NCBI GenBank assembly: GCA_918797485.1
Contig: CAKKNE010000002.1
Span: 2,756,501-2,820,500 of the forward strand
Source of the DNA: Pelagomonas calceolata
Lineage: Eukaryota; Sar; Pelagophyceae; Pelagomonadales; Pelagomonadaceae
Direction: 5' to 3'
Length of the DNA stretch: 64,000 nt
Positions within the stretch are counted from its first letter, which is position 1, and the number at the start of each line of letters is the position of its first letter. This document shows, in pieces, positions 1-9,379 of the stretch. The translations under genes were made by a program, and so were the position numbers. The notes beneath the pieces are model-generated. The model was not told where the DNA came from and ran no database searches. It saw only the letters and a program-made list of their open reading frames with translations.

Positions 1-397
1 CCGGGAATGGCTCGACGTCGGGGCGAAGGTCGACGTCGGTGCTCTGAAACAACCTACACTAGTAGTCTTCGGCGACGAGGACAACACGTTGCCCTCGGAG
101 CGCGAGGCGGCCCGCGTCGTCGCTTTACTCACGAAGGCACGAGCGGTCCGCGTGCCGGGCGCGGGCCACGCGGCGACGCTCGGGAGTCGCATCGACCTGC
201 GAGCCGAGGTCGCGGCGTTCTTCGGGGCGGAGCCGGGGTTTTCTTTCCTGGCGGGTGCTCCCCGGAAGATGCGCGCCGACGCGTCGCAAGACGGCGAGGC
301 GTCGTCGCTGTACGGCCTCTACCCGCGGACGCACGCGCCCGTGGCCGTCTTCGACTACTTCAACGCGGAGAACGACGCGCGCGTCGGCGTAAGGTAA
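1..397 (+). CDS. C-terminal end of an alpha/beta hydrolase (phytyl ester synthase-like), 5' end outside window
   Basis: The frame is open from base 2 and stops with TAA at 395-397, so only the last 131 codons are in the window. Early in this part is a hydrolase-core pattern: a hydrophobic strand LVVFGDEDN, then LPSEREAARVVALL, then VPGAGHAATL. This fits the last Asp and His of an alpha/beta hydrolase triad (acid in GDED, base in GHAA). The spacing and the LPS..EA.R motif recall the esterase half of phytyl ester synthase/diacylglycerol acyltransferase proteins, but no acyltransferase domain follows before the stop. A GTAAGG near the stop could be a splice donor, so the true end might differ. 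Hydrolase fold is likely; the substrate is a guess. The next gene converges on it 11 bp away. Confidence 0.55.
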   Translation, partial: REWLDVGAKVDVGALKQPTLVVFGDEDNTLPSEREAARVVALLTKARAVRVPGAGHAATLGSRIDLRAEVAAFFGAEPGFSFLAGAPRKMRADASQDGEASSLYGLYPRTHAPVAVFDYFNAENDARVGVR

Positions 398-408
398 CAG
401 TTCAATTC

Positions 409-1398
409 TTACCCGAGCTCGGACGCCGACGAGTACGCCCGCGCCATTCGAGGCGCGGGCGCCGGCGCCGACAAAAGCGCCGACGAGTATGGCGCAGGCG
501 CGGGCGCCATTTGAATGCGACCGTAGGCCTCGTCCTCGCGTTGTTGGAGCGCCGCCTCCTCGGCGGCCAGCGCGTGGCGCACCTGCCCCTGGAGCAGCTC
601 GACGCCCGCGTCCGCGACGGCCGCTTTGACGCCGTCCGCGAGGAGCGGCTCGTTTTCTAGGCGGTCCCGTAATGAAACGCAGCGCCGCAATGCGTCGTCG
701 AGCCGGCCCACCTGCAGGGCCGTGGCCCGCAACGATAAGTAGTGGTAGACCTCCAACGACGTCGACTTGGCCCCCAGCGCGCCGGCGAGGTGCCGCAGCG
801 AGGCCGTCCTCAAGACGTGGGTCTCGCACGTCTCGCGCACGGCCCGCTCGGCGGCGGCCTTGCGGTCCCTTTCATATTGTGCCGCGACCTCCTCCAGCGC
901 TTCGGGGGCCACGTCCGCCGCGAGCGCCTCGACGGCGTCGAGCGCGTCGTAGACGAGCTCGCTCTTCGCGTCGGCGAAGGCCTCCTCGACCATATTCGGC
1001 ATCTCCGCTTCGATGGCGTCGTAGATTGCCTCGTAGGCCATTTCACTACGCCTTTGCATGAGGTAGGCGTCCGCACGTTCTCTGATAAATTCCTCGACGA
1101 GGCCGGGCACCTGCTCCGATACTTCCTCGTCAATCAGGTCGTCGACGACGTCAGAGGTCATGTCCCGCGGCATCACCTCCGCCTGCACCTGCCGCACGGA
1201 CGTCATGCGCTCATCCAGGATCGCCGTCAGGGCGTCGTCGCGGAGCCATCCTCTCAAGTCCTCGACCGTCTCGTTGATTATACTGTTTACGACGCCCGGC
1301 AGGTACGGCTCCAATGCTTGGGCGAGCTTGGCTCGCGCGCGTGCGGCCCGGCGCTTGCCCGCGGGGGACAGGGGCTGGGCGTTCGACGGGCGCAGCAT
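409..1398 (-). CDS. Hypothetical alpha-helical protein, 329 aa
   Basis: An intact frame starts with ATG at 1398 and ends with TAA at 409. I do not recognise the family. The protein is strongly helical and acidic in the middle (many E, D, A and L), with a repeated pattern of short helices containing V.D.I.E and EE.. motifs between about residues 35 and 180. A basic N-terminal patch (KRRAARARAK) precedes it and a low-complexity Ala/Pro/Ser tail ends it. No membrane segment, signal peptide or zinc ligand set is visible. It converges with the hydrolase on its left and shares the divergent promoter at 1399-1915 with the neurochondrin-like gene. Length, start and codon use look like a genuine gene; function is unknown. 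Confidence 0.7.
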   Translation of the reverse strand: MLRPSNAQPLSPAGKRRAARARAKLAQALEPYLPGVVNSIINETVEDLRGWLRDDALTAILDERMTSVRQVQAEVMPRDMTSDVVDDLIDEEVSEQVPGLVEEFIRERADAYLMQRRSEMAYEAIYDAIEAEMPNMVEEAFADAKSELVYDALDAVEALAADVAPEALEEVAAQYERDRKAAAERAVRETCETHVLRTASLRHLAGALGAKSTSLEVYHYLSLRATALQVGRLDDALRRCVSLRDRLENEPLLADGVKAAVADAGVELLQGQVRHALAAEEAALQQREDEAYGRIQMAPAPAPYSSALLSAPAPAPRMARAYSSASELG

Positions 1399-1915
1399 CG
1401 TGAGGTCTTAGGGCTGCCCAACTAGGCTGCCTCGTCCGGTTGCCTCAGGATCATGATTTTGAGCTATCAATGCGCCAATAACTGGTCACGCAGACCCCGC
1501 GGCGGTCGAGGTGGCTAGGCGGCCTAGCTCTAAGCAAAGCAACTGGTCGTCCAGGGCCCAGGCAGCCCTGTTTTGGCGCAGGCGCAAAACGAACCTGAAC
1601 CCGATTTTTTGTGCAAAGGCTGAATCACCGTCAGAGCTGTTTGAATTGAGCAGCATTCGTATATCTTGCCGGGGAGGGTTTTTACAGCTAGCGGCTGTAA
1701 GACACTAGGCATATCCCAGCCTGGCTTTGTGAGCAGCCTTTGTAGTCGAACGACTGGCTTTTGAGGCTTCGCTGATAACTGACGAATCGCCTGATAGCTG
1801 CGCTGCTGCAGGCGACTCATTTCTTCCGCAGCGCGTCGAGCGCTTCCTCCAGTGCGCGCACCTCGGCAGCTTGGGCTGCCGCTCGCTCGGCGACGCGGAG
1901 CACTGATACAAAAAA
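1399..1915. other. Divergent intergenic region between the helical unknown and the neurochondrin-like gene
   Basis: These 517 bp hold no convincing gene. The composition is less GC-rich than the flanks. The only structured feature I see is the bipartite promoter-like element at 1687-1710. Confidence 0.6.
1687..1710 (+). promoter_or_regulatory. Bipartite element GCTAGCGGC...TAAGACACTAGG, copy 1
   Basis: A left half GCTAGCGGC and a right half TAAGACACTAGG lie within 24 bp. It sits between two divergent genes, 289 bp from the left ATG and 206 bp from the right ATG. The same two halves recur in other intergenic regions of this window (see Findings). The role as a promoter element is inferred from position and recurrence. 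Confidence 0.5.
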
Positions 1916-3499
1916 ATGGACCCAGACAAGCGCGCCAAGCTAGTGGCAATGGAGATCGAAGAGACGCCGCCGCCACAACCACCGGCACCACCGGCGAAAC
2001 CGCTGCCGCCGCGCGCGCTCGCATTCCTCGACGGCCCGACGGACGAGCACCGCGTCGCCGGGTTGCTGCTCCTCGCGGCCGCCGACGCGTCGAGTCTGCA
2101 GGCGCATGCCTCAGAAATCGCCGCCAAGCTAGAAGCGTCGAACTTCCTCGCGCGCCTGCTCAAGACGGCCGGCGACGACGGCGCGGCGCTGACGAGCGCG
2201 CAGCGCGCGGGCCTCGAGGTCGCGCGGGCGCTCGCGGGTACGTCGGCCGACGTCCGGGACGCGCTCGCCAAGAGTGCTGCGCTCGAGGCCTGCGGCGCGT
2301 GTGTGCTGAGCGTCGCCGACGCGCGGACGATGGCGGCGCGCGGCGATAGCATCGAGGGCGGAAGTAATGAAGACGCGGCGGCAGCACTGCGTTGCCTCGA
2401 CAGCTTGGTAGGCGGCGACCCGCGACGACTCGTGACGAGCGGCGTCGACGGCGCGCCTTTACTAGCCTTTTGCCGGGATGCCGACGAGCAGCTCTGGCCC
2501 GCGGCAACGTCATTACTAAGATGCTGCTGCGCCGGCGGCGGTCTTGATGATGAGAGTGTGCGAGCTTTGACTCTCTTGGCGACGACCGTGCGTGCCAAAT
2601 CAGAAACCTACGCGCGCGAGGCGCCTTTGATAGAGTGCCTGGCCCTGGCGGTGGCGGCGCGCGCGGGCGCGGCGCGGACGTCGTCGACGGCCGCGCACGC
2701 GCGGAAGGCGGCGCGCGACGTCGTCGAGGAGGCCGTGCCGCGCCTGCTGCGGCGGGGCGGCGCGCGGGAAGTTTGTAGGGACGCGGCGCTCGGCGCCGCG
2801 GCGGTCTGCGCGTCCGGACGGCGCGGCGCCGCGTGGCTCTGGGGCCGCGACGGCGCCGTCGTGCGCGTCGTCGCGGGCTGCGCGGCCGCCGAGGCGCGCC
2901 TGGCGCTGGACGAGGCGCTGGCCCTCGCGGCGGGCTCGGGCGGCGACGACCGCCAGCGCCGCGCGGACCGGTGCACGCGCGTCGCGCCGCTGTGTTTGGG
3001 CGTGCTCGAGCGCGTGCTGCGCTTGTTGCTGGGCGACGACGAGTCGGGCGACGAGTCGGACGACTCGGAGGCGCCGGACGCGCCGGCGCCGGCGCCCGAC
3101 GCCGTCCTGGGCTGCCGCGACGCCGTCCGCGACGCGGCCGACGCGGCGCTCGGCTTCTGCGGCGAGGCGCGTTTACAGCGCGACGCGGCGGCTCGTGGAC
3201 TCCCGGAAGCCCCAGCGCCCGCGGCGCTCGAGCTGCTGCTCGCACTCTGCCGGCCCTGCCTGTCGCTCCTCGGACTCCTCGCCGCCGAGCTCGACGAGGA
3301 CGAGACAGGCGATGACGATGGCGACGGCGACGGCCTCGCGCTCCACGCGCGCCTCGCGGAGCTGCGACCTTTTGTTGATGATTTGGTTGCGGCCGACCGC
3401 GGCGGCGCGCCGCCGCCGCCGCCTGCAGCTGGTGATGACGATTCCGCGCCATCCTCGTCGGAGGAAGACTCAGACGACGAGATAGACTATGGGACTTAA
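1916..3499 (+). CDS. Neurochondrin-like helical-repeat protein, 527 aa
   Basis: Single exon starting at ATG 1916 after an A-rich leader. After a Pro-rich N-terminus, residues 38-80 read as the neurochondrin opening motif: a phrase like GPTDEHRVAGLLLLA followed by a helical pair ending in FLARLL. The remainder is a succession of Ala/Leu-rich helix pairs, as expected for an ARM/HEAT-type solenoid, ending in a very acidic tail (SSSEEDSDDEID). Neurochondrins are cytosolic scaffold proteins linked in animals to signalling and SMN complexes; what the algal members do is unknown. Several internal stretches are nearly pure Ala/Arg/Asp, typical of this GC-rich genome. The stop lies 9 bp from the stop of the convergent MYND gene. 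Confidence 0.5.
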   Translation: MDPDKRAKLVAMEIEETPPPQPPAPPAKPLPPRALAFLDGPTDEHRVAGLLLLAAADASSLQAHASEIAAKLEASNFLARLLKTAGDDGAALTSAQRAGLEVARALAGTSADVRDALAKSAALEACGACVLSVADARTMAARGDSIEGGSNEDAAAALRCLDSLVGGDPRRLVTSGVDGAPLLAFCRDADEQLWPAATSLLRCCCAGGGLDDESVRALTLLATTVRAKSETYAREAPLIECLALAVAARAGAARTSSTAAHARKAARDVVEEAVPRLLRRGGAREVCRDAALGAAAVCASGRRGAAWLWGRDGAVVRVVAGCAAAEARLALDEALALAAGSGGDDRQRRADRCTRVAPLCLGVLERVLRLLLGDDESGDESDDSEAPDAPAPAPDAVLGCRDAVRDAADAALGFCGEARLQRDAAARGLPEAPAPAALELLLALCRPCLSLLGLLAAELDEDETGDDDGDGDGLALHARLAELRPFVDDLVAADRGGAPPPPPAAGDDDSAPSSSEEDSDDEIDYGT

Positions 3500-3508
3500 G
3501 TTTGTGTT

Positions 3509-4756
3509 TCAGAAGTTACGCCGAATGGCCGCCATGACCGCACGGCTCTCGGACGAATTCAGGATGCGGCCCTTGTCTATCGTGGCCCGGGCGAGAGGCA
3601 CCGCCAGGCCCTCATACATCTGCTTCCGCGCACCGCGGAGACCCACGACGCGGTCAATGTCAACGCCGACGCGATGGGCCTGGCACCAGTAGGCGAACTG
3701 CGCCGTGAGTTGGTTTACGTTGCCCTCGAGGATCGAGCCCGGATCCTCGTCCTCGCTCGTCGCCGCGAGGTGGTCGAGCAGTTTCTTGAGCAATTTCGCG
3801 CTTCGCTGCGCCCGCGCTTTTATGAACGCTTTATCGGCGTCGCTTCCATCGCGCGAAGCGAAGAGCGCTTCGGCGACTTCTCGCCGCGCCAAGATGCAAA
3901 CGAGGCCACAGAGCGAGTCTCTACTCGTGCGGTGGCACACCGTATGCGTAATCCTCTGCGACGCCACGCGCCGATCCGTGCAGACGCGCACCAGCGTCGC
4001 CGTCGCGGCGAGCCACAGTTCCCAGGCGTCGTCGGACGAGTCCACAAATTCCGCGAACCGCTGGCCGTCCGCCTTGCTGAAGCTGCCCGTGCCGGCACGA
4101 CTCCTCCGCTCCCCTCGGAAGGGAGTGCACGCAAGATGCTGCAGGAACGAGCATTCGCAGTTCGAGGTATATAACTGGAGGAGCGCCTGGAAATCGGTCT
4201 GCGCCCGAAGCACGGCCCGGAACGCTGCGTACAGGCCGAACTCGACGGCCGGCGCGTAGACGTCGTCGCCGTCAAGCCGTTCCAGGTCTCGAACGCGCAA
4301 GGGCGGGATGAGCGACGCGTCGTTGAGCTGCGCCACGATAGCTGCGGCCTCCGCGCGCGAAACGTCCTGGAGCGTCTTGCATTCGTCGCGGTGCCCGTCC
4401 TCGCGCCAAGCGTACTTCTGGCAGTCCTTGCCGCAATAGTGCTGCGAGCCGCAGCCGATGCACGTGTAGCGCGCGTTCTCGGCGCCGCACACGTCGCACG
4501 ACGGCCGGCGTTTCTTGACGCGCTCCGGGCGCCTCTTGAGGGGCGTCAGACCGGCCGCGGCATGACGTTCGGCCAGGGGGTAGTCGTTGTGATTCGGGTC
4601 CGAGACGATCTCTTCGTAAGCCCTTGCGACGAAATCTGCTTCAGGCATGGCTCCGCCATTCACCCACCAGTCCTGGTCGTCGCCGCCCGCCGCCGTGTCT
4701 GGCGTGTCCGGAGCACGGGGCGGCTTCGCAGGCTTTCTGCGGGATTTTTTGCCCAT
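3509..4756 (-). CDS. MYND zinc-finger protein, 415 aa
   Basis: Starts at ATG 4756 with a Lys/Arg-rich N-terminus. A complete MYND zinc finger is visible: C87, C90, C99, C102, C108, C112, H122 and C126 (CxxC, CxxC, YCxxxCQ, HxxxC spacing), the cross-braced two-zinc fold. MYND fingers bind proline-rich peptides and often recruit repressors or act next to SET domains. I see no SET motifs in the C-terminal 290 residues, which are helical and unassigned. The protein is probably nuclear or cytosolic, with no signal peptide. It shares a roughly 290 bp divergent promoter, containing a copy of the recurrent element, with the CLPTM1 gene. The MYND call is firm; the role is open. Confidence 0.8.
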   Translation of the reverse strand: MGKKSRRKPAKPPRAPDTPDTAAGGDDQDWWVNGGAMPEADFVARAYEEIVSDPNHNDYPLAERHAAAGLTPLKRRPERVKKRRPSCDVCGAENARYTCIGCGSQHYCGKDCQKYAWREDGHRDECKTLQDVSRAEAAAIVAQLNDASLIPPLRVRDLERLDGDDVYAPAVEFGLYAAFRAVLRAQTDFQALLQLYTSNCECSFLQHLACTPFRGERRSRAGTGSFSKADGQRFAEFVDSSDDAWELWLAATATLVRVCTDRRVASQRITHTVCHRTSRDSLCGLVCILARREVAEALFASRDGSDADKAFIKARAQRSAKLLKKLLDHLAATSEDEDPGSILEGNVNQLTAQFAYWCQAHRVGVDIDRVVGLRGARKQMYEGLAVPLARATIDKGRILNSSESRAVMAAIRRNF

Positions 4757-4827
4757 CCTTGTCGTGCTTTGATGCGCAGTGACAGATTTGGGCTGCCCCC
4801 CGCGCTCTTGCTGTAGCTTGGAATCTA

Positions 4828-4852
4828 GCCTAGTGTCTTACGTGCCGCTAGC
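4828..4852 (-). promoter_or_regulatory. Bipartite element, copy 2 (minus orientation)
   Basis: Read on the minus strand, GCTAGCGGC is followed within 25 bp by TAAGACACTAGG. It lies between the divergent MYND and CLPTM1 genes, 72 bp from one ATG and 197 bp from the other. Confidence 0.5.
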
Positions 4853-5048
4853 AATCTGCCGCGCCGAGCCACAAACAGCACAAACAACAGCTGTCCTGCG
4901 GCTCAGACAACAGGAGGAGCATTATTCTACGCTCCCTTGTCCTTGTAATTGTTGCGTCCATCGATTGAGGCCCAGCGCTGCACCACCTCCCACCTTCGAC
5001 GAGCAGTTTTGCAGTTTTGCCCAGTACTTGTCGCGCGCGCCTTGAAAA

Positions 5049-6815
5049 ATGGACGCCGCGCCGATGGAGGACTCGACGCAGCTCGCGACGACGACGGCGC
5101 AGGACCTCGCCTTAATACCAGAGATGGACGACGCGATGACGCGAATCGCCGCATCGACCATAAAGTTCACCGACAAGGTCGCGTCCTACACCTTGAAATT
5201 CATGGTTTTTTATGCGGTGCTCTGCGTCTATGTGCTGAATCAGTTAAACACGCTGCCGCGCTGTTCGTCTGGACGACGGTGCGCGACACCGATGCTCGAT
5301 CTGACGCAAGACGTCGACGTGTTGATCCACGCGTCGCTGTCCGGCGACGTCGATACGAATGTCGCGCCGACGTACGTCGCGCGCAATGCCTCGGGCAAAT
5401 CCTACGACGCCACGATCCCTCTGAGCGCGGACGTGCGCAAGGGCGGCGCGCCGCTGACGGCCCACGTCTTCCTCCTTCCATCCAGACAAGGCGACTGGGA
5501 CTGGTCCAACGACACCGCGGCGTTGGCACGAGCTTTTTTTGTCGGCTCCGCGCCCTTGACGGTTTTGCGACGCGTCACGAGCCAGCGCATGAAGCCGCGG
5601 AAGCTGCTCCAGGCGGACGCGTATGTCGATCGGGACGATGTTGGGAGCACGGCGTCGCACTGGCGGTTCGGGCGCTGGCCTCTCGTCGTCCGGATGTTGG
5701 ATGGGGGCGACTTGGATTACGAGCGGGCCATCCTGGAGCAGCAGCACCACCTGGGCGTGGGCATCCGGGCGCGCCACGGGCGCTACTTCCCGGTTGTCCA
5801 CGTCGACGAAAGTCTGGCGTTGGCCACGCACGCGCTGCCGATCTCGCGGAACACGTCGTTTCCGGACCCTATCCTAAAGCTCCAGGTCAAGACGGCGTCT
5901 CCATTACATTTTGGGCTGCGGAAGACGCTGGCTTCGCAGTTATTGCAGTTCGCTGCCGTCGCCATGCCCGAGGCGCAGGTCGACGAGTTGCGGTGGCAGA
6001 TCTCGGACCGGCGGGTGTTTCGCTTCGCCGCGCAGCAGCTCGTGTCCTTAGTACACGTGGCCTTCGACTACCTGGCCTTTTCCGAGGACGTCGGCTTCTA
6101 TGTCGGGCGGGAGACCTTTCATGGTATATCAAAAGCCTCTCTGGTGTGGAACCTGGTGCGCGATTTGATTCTGTACCTGTACCTCCAGGAGCAGGAGGCG
6201 GGGTTAGTTGTATTATTTGGGCTGATGCTGGCTTTACTATCGGACTTCTTCAAGATCCAGCGCGTTTTAAAACCTGCGTTAGTTATACGGCCGCGGTTTC
6301 CCCTCTTCTTTATCGTGACGGCGCCATTAAGGACGCCGCCGGCGAAGGCGACGGCCAAGTACGACAAGGAGGCGACGTCCCATTTATACCTTGCGACGTT
6401 CCCCATGCTCTTCGGCGTCGCGTTGTACTCGTTAGTGCACGACGTCCACCGCACGTACTATGGATGGATCGTGTCGTCGTTGGCCGATTTGGTCTATTAC
6501 TTCGGCTTCATCATGATGACGCCCCAGCTCTACATAAACTACAAGCTGCAGTCTGTCGCGCACCTCCCGATCCGGGTCTTCGCGTACAAGATCTTCAACA
6601 CGTTCGTCGACGACGTCTTCGCCTGGGTCGTGAAGATGCCGCTGAAGCACCGCCTCATGACGCTGCGCGACGACGTCGTCTTCGTCGTGTTCCTGTACCA
6701 GTGGTGGACGTATAGGATCGATTCGACGCGGCCGAACGAGTACGGTTTTGCGGCGGACTACGGCGGTGTTCAGGCGGCTGCCGAGGACTCGTCGGATTCG
6801 GAGGAGGAGGATTAA
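5049..6815 (+). CDS. CLPTM1-family multi-pass ER membrane protein, 588 aa
   Basis: Single exon with ATG at 5049 and stop TAA at 6813-6815. One membrane segment lies near residues 50-65, followed by a large extracytosolic domain (about 80-330) with N-glycosylation sequons, then four to five hydrophobic segments from about 355 to 530. The C-terminal half carries the family signature: a PQLYINYKLQSVAHLP-type phrase, then MPLKHRLMTLRDD, then a FLYQWWTY..D..RPNEYG block. Human CLPTM1 retains GABA-A receptors in the ER, and CLPTM1L scrambles glucosaminyl-phosphatidylinositol for GPI anchors. Which role applies here cannot be told from sequence. The tail is acidic (SSDSEEED). Family assignment is secure. 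Confidence 0.9.
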   Translation: MDAAPMEDSTQLATTTAQDLALIPEMDDAMTRIAASTIKFTDKVASYTLKFMVFYAVLCVYVLNQLNTLPRCSSGRRCATPMLDLTQDVDVLIHASLSGDVDTNVAPTYVARNASGKSYDATIPLSADVRKGGAPLTAHVFLLPSRQGDWDWSNDTAALARAFFVGSAPLTVLRRVTSQRMKPRKLLQADAYVDRDDVGSTASHWRFGRWPLVVRMLDGGDLDYERAILEQQHHLGVGIRARHGRYFPVVHVDESLALATHALPISRNTSFPDPILKLQVKTASPLHFGLRKTLASQLLQFAAVAMPEAQVDELRWQISDRRVFRFAAQQLVSLVHVAFDYLAFSEDVGFYVGRETFHGISKASLVWNLVRDLILYLYLQEQEAGLVVLFGLMLALLSDFFKIQRVLKPALVIRPRFPLFFIVTAPLRTPPAKATAKYDKEATSHLYLATFPMLFGVALYSLVHDVHRTYYGWIVSSLADLVYYFGFIMMTPQLYINYKLQSVAHLPIRVFAYKIFNTFVDDVFAWVVKMPLKHRLMTLRDDVVFVVFLYQWWTYRIDSTRPNEYGFAADYGGVQAAAEDSSDSEEED

Positions 6816-7295
6816 TTTTGTTCTTGTGTTCCTCAATTCGTTTGTTGCCGTCGCGGCCGCGTCGTCGCGTCGGCCGCCCTTTTGGCCTGTTCCTTTCCTT
6901 AGGCGTAAGGCAATGAGCCTTCTAAACAATGCGAAGGCTGCCGATCGAGGCCTGCGGGGGTAAACAAGACTACTGTCATGCTGCTCATTTGACGGCACTC
7001 GGCCCGGCGCCCCGGCGGCACGCTATTGACGGCTGTAATGCTGTGAGCAGGACGACTCCATCAGGAATTGATCGATTCCGCGGCTGCGGACACGCGCATC
7101 GGCTCTGTGGCAGCATTTCTCACATCTGTCTCTCGGAGAGCAAACCTTCCAGCAGCGCGGCGCCGAAGTCATTCTTCGCTGCCGTCCGCAAGATCGACGC
7201 ATAACACCGACGTGCCGTCGCTGCCGCTTCGCCTCGCGCCCAACCGCTCCATAAGCGCCGCGCGCCCGCCGCACGGCTAAGCACAGCAACGAATC
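6816..7295. other. Intergenic region, nothing recognised
   Basis: 480 bp between the CLPTM1 stop and the kinase ATG, same strand. No element copy, tRNA or coding pattern is visible. Confidence 0.5.
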
Positions 7296-9027
7296 ATGGG
7301 CTTCAACCTCTGCTGCTTCTGCGTCACCGGCCCGGTCAATACATTAGATCCGGCGGCGCAGATCGTCGCCTACGAGAGCACGAAGAAGCTCCAGGAGGAC
7401 TTCGCCGAGGGCCGCAAGCTCGGGGAGGGCATGTTCGGGAAAGTCATCTTGATGACGCGCAAGAGCGACAATAAGACCTTCGCGACGAAGGTCATGAAGA
7501 AGCACATGTCCATCTCCGACAACAACGAGGTGTTCCCGGCGCCCGCGCCGTCGTCGCTCCTGCGAGAGGTTAAGATTCTGCGGAAGCTCGGCGGGAAGAA
7601 GCAGTGTCTAAGGCTGGAAGTAGCTATAGAAACGCCTCGAGATTTCTACGTGCTGACGGACGTGTGCGCCGGCGGGGAGCTGATGAAGCACCTCGAGCGG
7701 TGCGACCAGTTCGTCGAGCAGGACGCGTCTCGGTTCTTCGCCCACTTTTGTGGTGCTGTCGCCCACTGCCACGCGAACCAGATCAGCCACCGCGACATCA
7801 AGCCCGAGAACTTGCTCGTGACCTTTGAAAGGGGAGGTAGGGCGCGCGTCGTCCTGGCCGACTTCGGGAGCGCGGTCGAGTACAAGAATGACACGCGGTG
7901 GCGGAGCGAGGTCGGGAGCCCCTTCTGGCAGTCGCCCGAGGCCTGGGCGCTCGTGCGTTCCCGCGTCCCGTGTTACGCCATCGACGCCATCGCCGCGACC
8001 GCTTTTTCACGCGCAGGACTGGGATTACCGGGGCGACGTCTACTCCTGCGGGGTCGTGTTGTTGGTGCTCACGCACGGCATGCTCTCGGCGGGCGAGATC
8101 CGAAGCCTGCACGGCGCCGGGCTGAACGGGCTCCTGCGCTTCCGGAAGACGTACGGTAAAAAAGAAGACAAGCATTCGGACACGTTGATGGAGCTGTTGG
8201 AAGGACTGTTACGACCGGAACCTGCCCGCCTCACGGCTCAGGAGGCCTTGGCGTCGCCGTGGCTGACGCAACCCAGCGATAGCTCCGCGACGAAGAAGCT
8301 GCCGAACCCCGCCGCCGCCGCGTTGGCGCTACGAGCGTTGGAACGCTCGGCGAAGACGTGCGTGGCTCTGCTGGAGGACGCGCCGCGAACCAAATTGAGG
8401 GAGGCGCTGACGCGCGCGCCGACTCCGGGGCTGCCCGCGAACTGCGCCCTGTTGGGCGATATCGTGCGTGCATTGGACGCGAAGGACGATAGTGCAGCCG
8501 CCGCGACATTGCGAGCTTTGCATCCGGATCCCGACCTTGTACTAGTGCACCGGCCGCTCGCCTTGGAGGCGTCCTACGTGCGACAACGAGCCGAGCAGAA
8601 GCAGAAGAGTGCCGCCCTCGTGAAGAGGCGGTCGCTCCCGCTCAGCGCGCCGAAACGCCTCGAAAGGAAGAACCTGTCGAACCCGGACCTGCGCGCCTTC
8701 TTTCCGTCGACGTTTGAAACCGTGGGGCGGCGCGACGCCCCGGGCGCGACCGACGACGCGGCGAACATGGACGGTACTTTTTATAGCTCGGAGGCGCTGA
8801 TGATGGACGCGTCGGCCGCGAGCAAAGTTTCCCACGAGTCGTCCGGCGTCGACGACTCGCTCCACGGCCTCCAGACGCCCGTGGCCCGCGCCGGGTCGCC
8901 GGGCCAAATCACGCCGGTCGGCTCCGAGGCGAGCCTGGGGGACATCTCACCCACAGAGTGTGACGCGCCCCCCGGGGGCCGCGGTGGCGTGCGCAGCCTG
9001 GGGGACATGCCGGGGAAGGAGGCCTGA
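7296..9027 (+). CDS. Ser/Thr protein kinase with dual N-acylation motif, two exons
   Basis: Exons 7296-7952 and 8017-9027, with a 64 nt intron (GTGCGT...GCGCAG), give 555 residues. The intron is needed because the kinase core continues in another frame: exon 1 ends in SPFWQSPEAWAL and exon 2 resumes with DWDYRGDVYSCGV (subdomains VIII-IX). Exon 1 shows GEGMFG (about residue 43), the VAIK-like Lys in FATKVMKK, HRDIKPENL (His165) and ADFGSA (Asp189). The kinase domain ends near residue 300. The rest is Ser/Pro-rich and probably disordered. The N-terminus MGFNLCCFC has Gly2 plus Cys6, Cys7 and Cys9, a textbook N-myristoylation/palmitoylation start, so plasma-membrane anchoring is likely. The domain resembles the CAMK/SnRK group; subfamily uncertain. 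Confidence 0.88.
7953..8016 (+). other. Intron of the protein kinase gene (64 nt)
   Basis: Begins GTGCGT, ends GCGCAG, and has a T-run (gctttttcac) before the acceptor. It is defined by the frame switch between kinase subdomains VIII and IX. Confidence 0.8.
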
Positions 9028-9379
9028 TGACGACGTGTCGTTGTTGATTTAACTTTATTGTACATAGTACCTGGACCTTCGCGGGGATGTACCCCAGATA
9101 ACCCCGTCCGGCCGCACGTCGAAGCGTACGTCGGTCCGGAGATGTGTATGTGTCAATTGCATATCCAATGGCTGCGTCTAAGGTTAGCCTTCGTGCGGGG
9201 ATGCACTTTGGCAAAATTAGCATCAGCTTATTCCACGCCGCGGAGCAGCCGGACGCACCGCGCACAACTTAAGAGCCTCCTGACGTCGGCGCCGAGCCAT
9301 TGGCCCGGTCTCCTAACGCGCGCCGGTCGCTAAGTCTTGCGAAACCCCCTCCACCAGCCACCAGCGAATTGGGCCCAAA
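9028..9379. other. Intergenic region, nothing recognised
   Basis: 352 bp between the kinase stop and the NDUFS8 start, same strand. No motif or gene could be supported. Confidence 0.5.

Noticed and set aside
389-408. GTAAGG near the end of the first hydrolase frame as a splice donor
   Set aside because: Any continuation would run into the convergent gene that ends 11 bp later, and supported introns here do not use GTRAG donors; mentioned as a caveat only.
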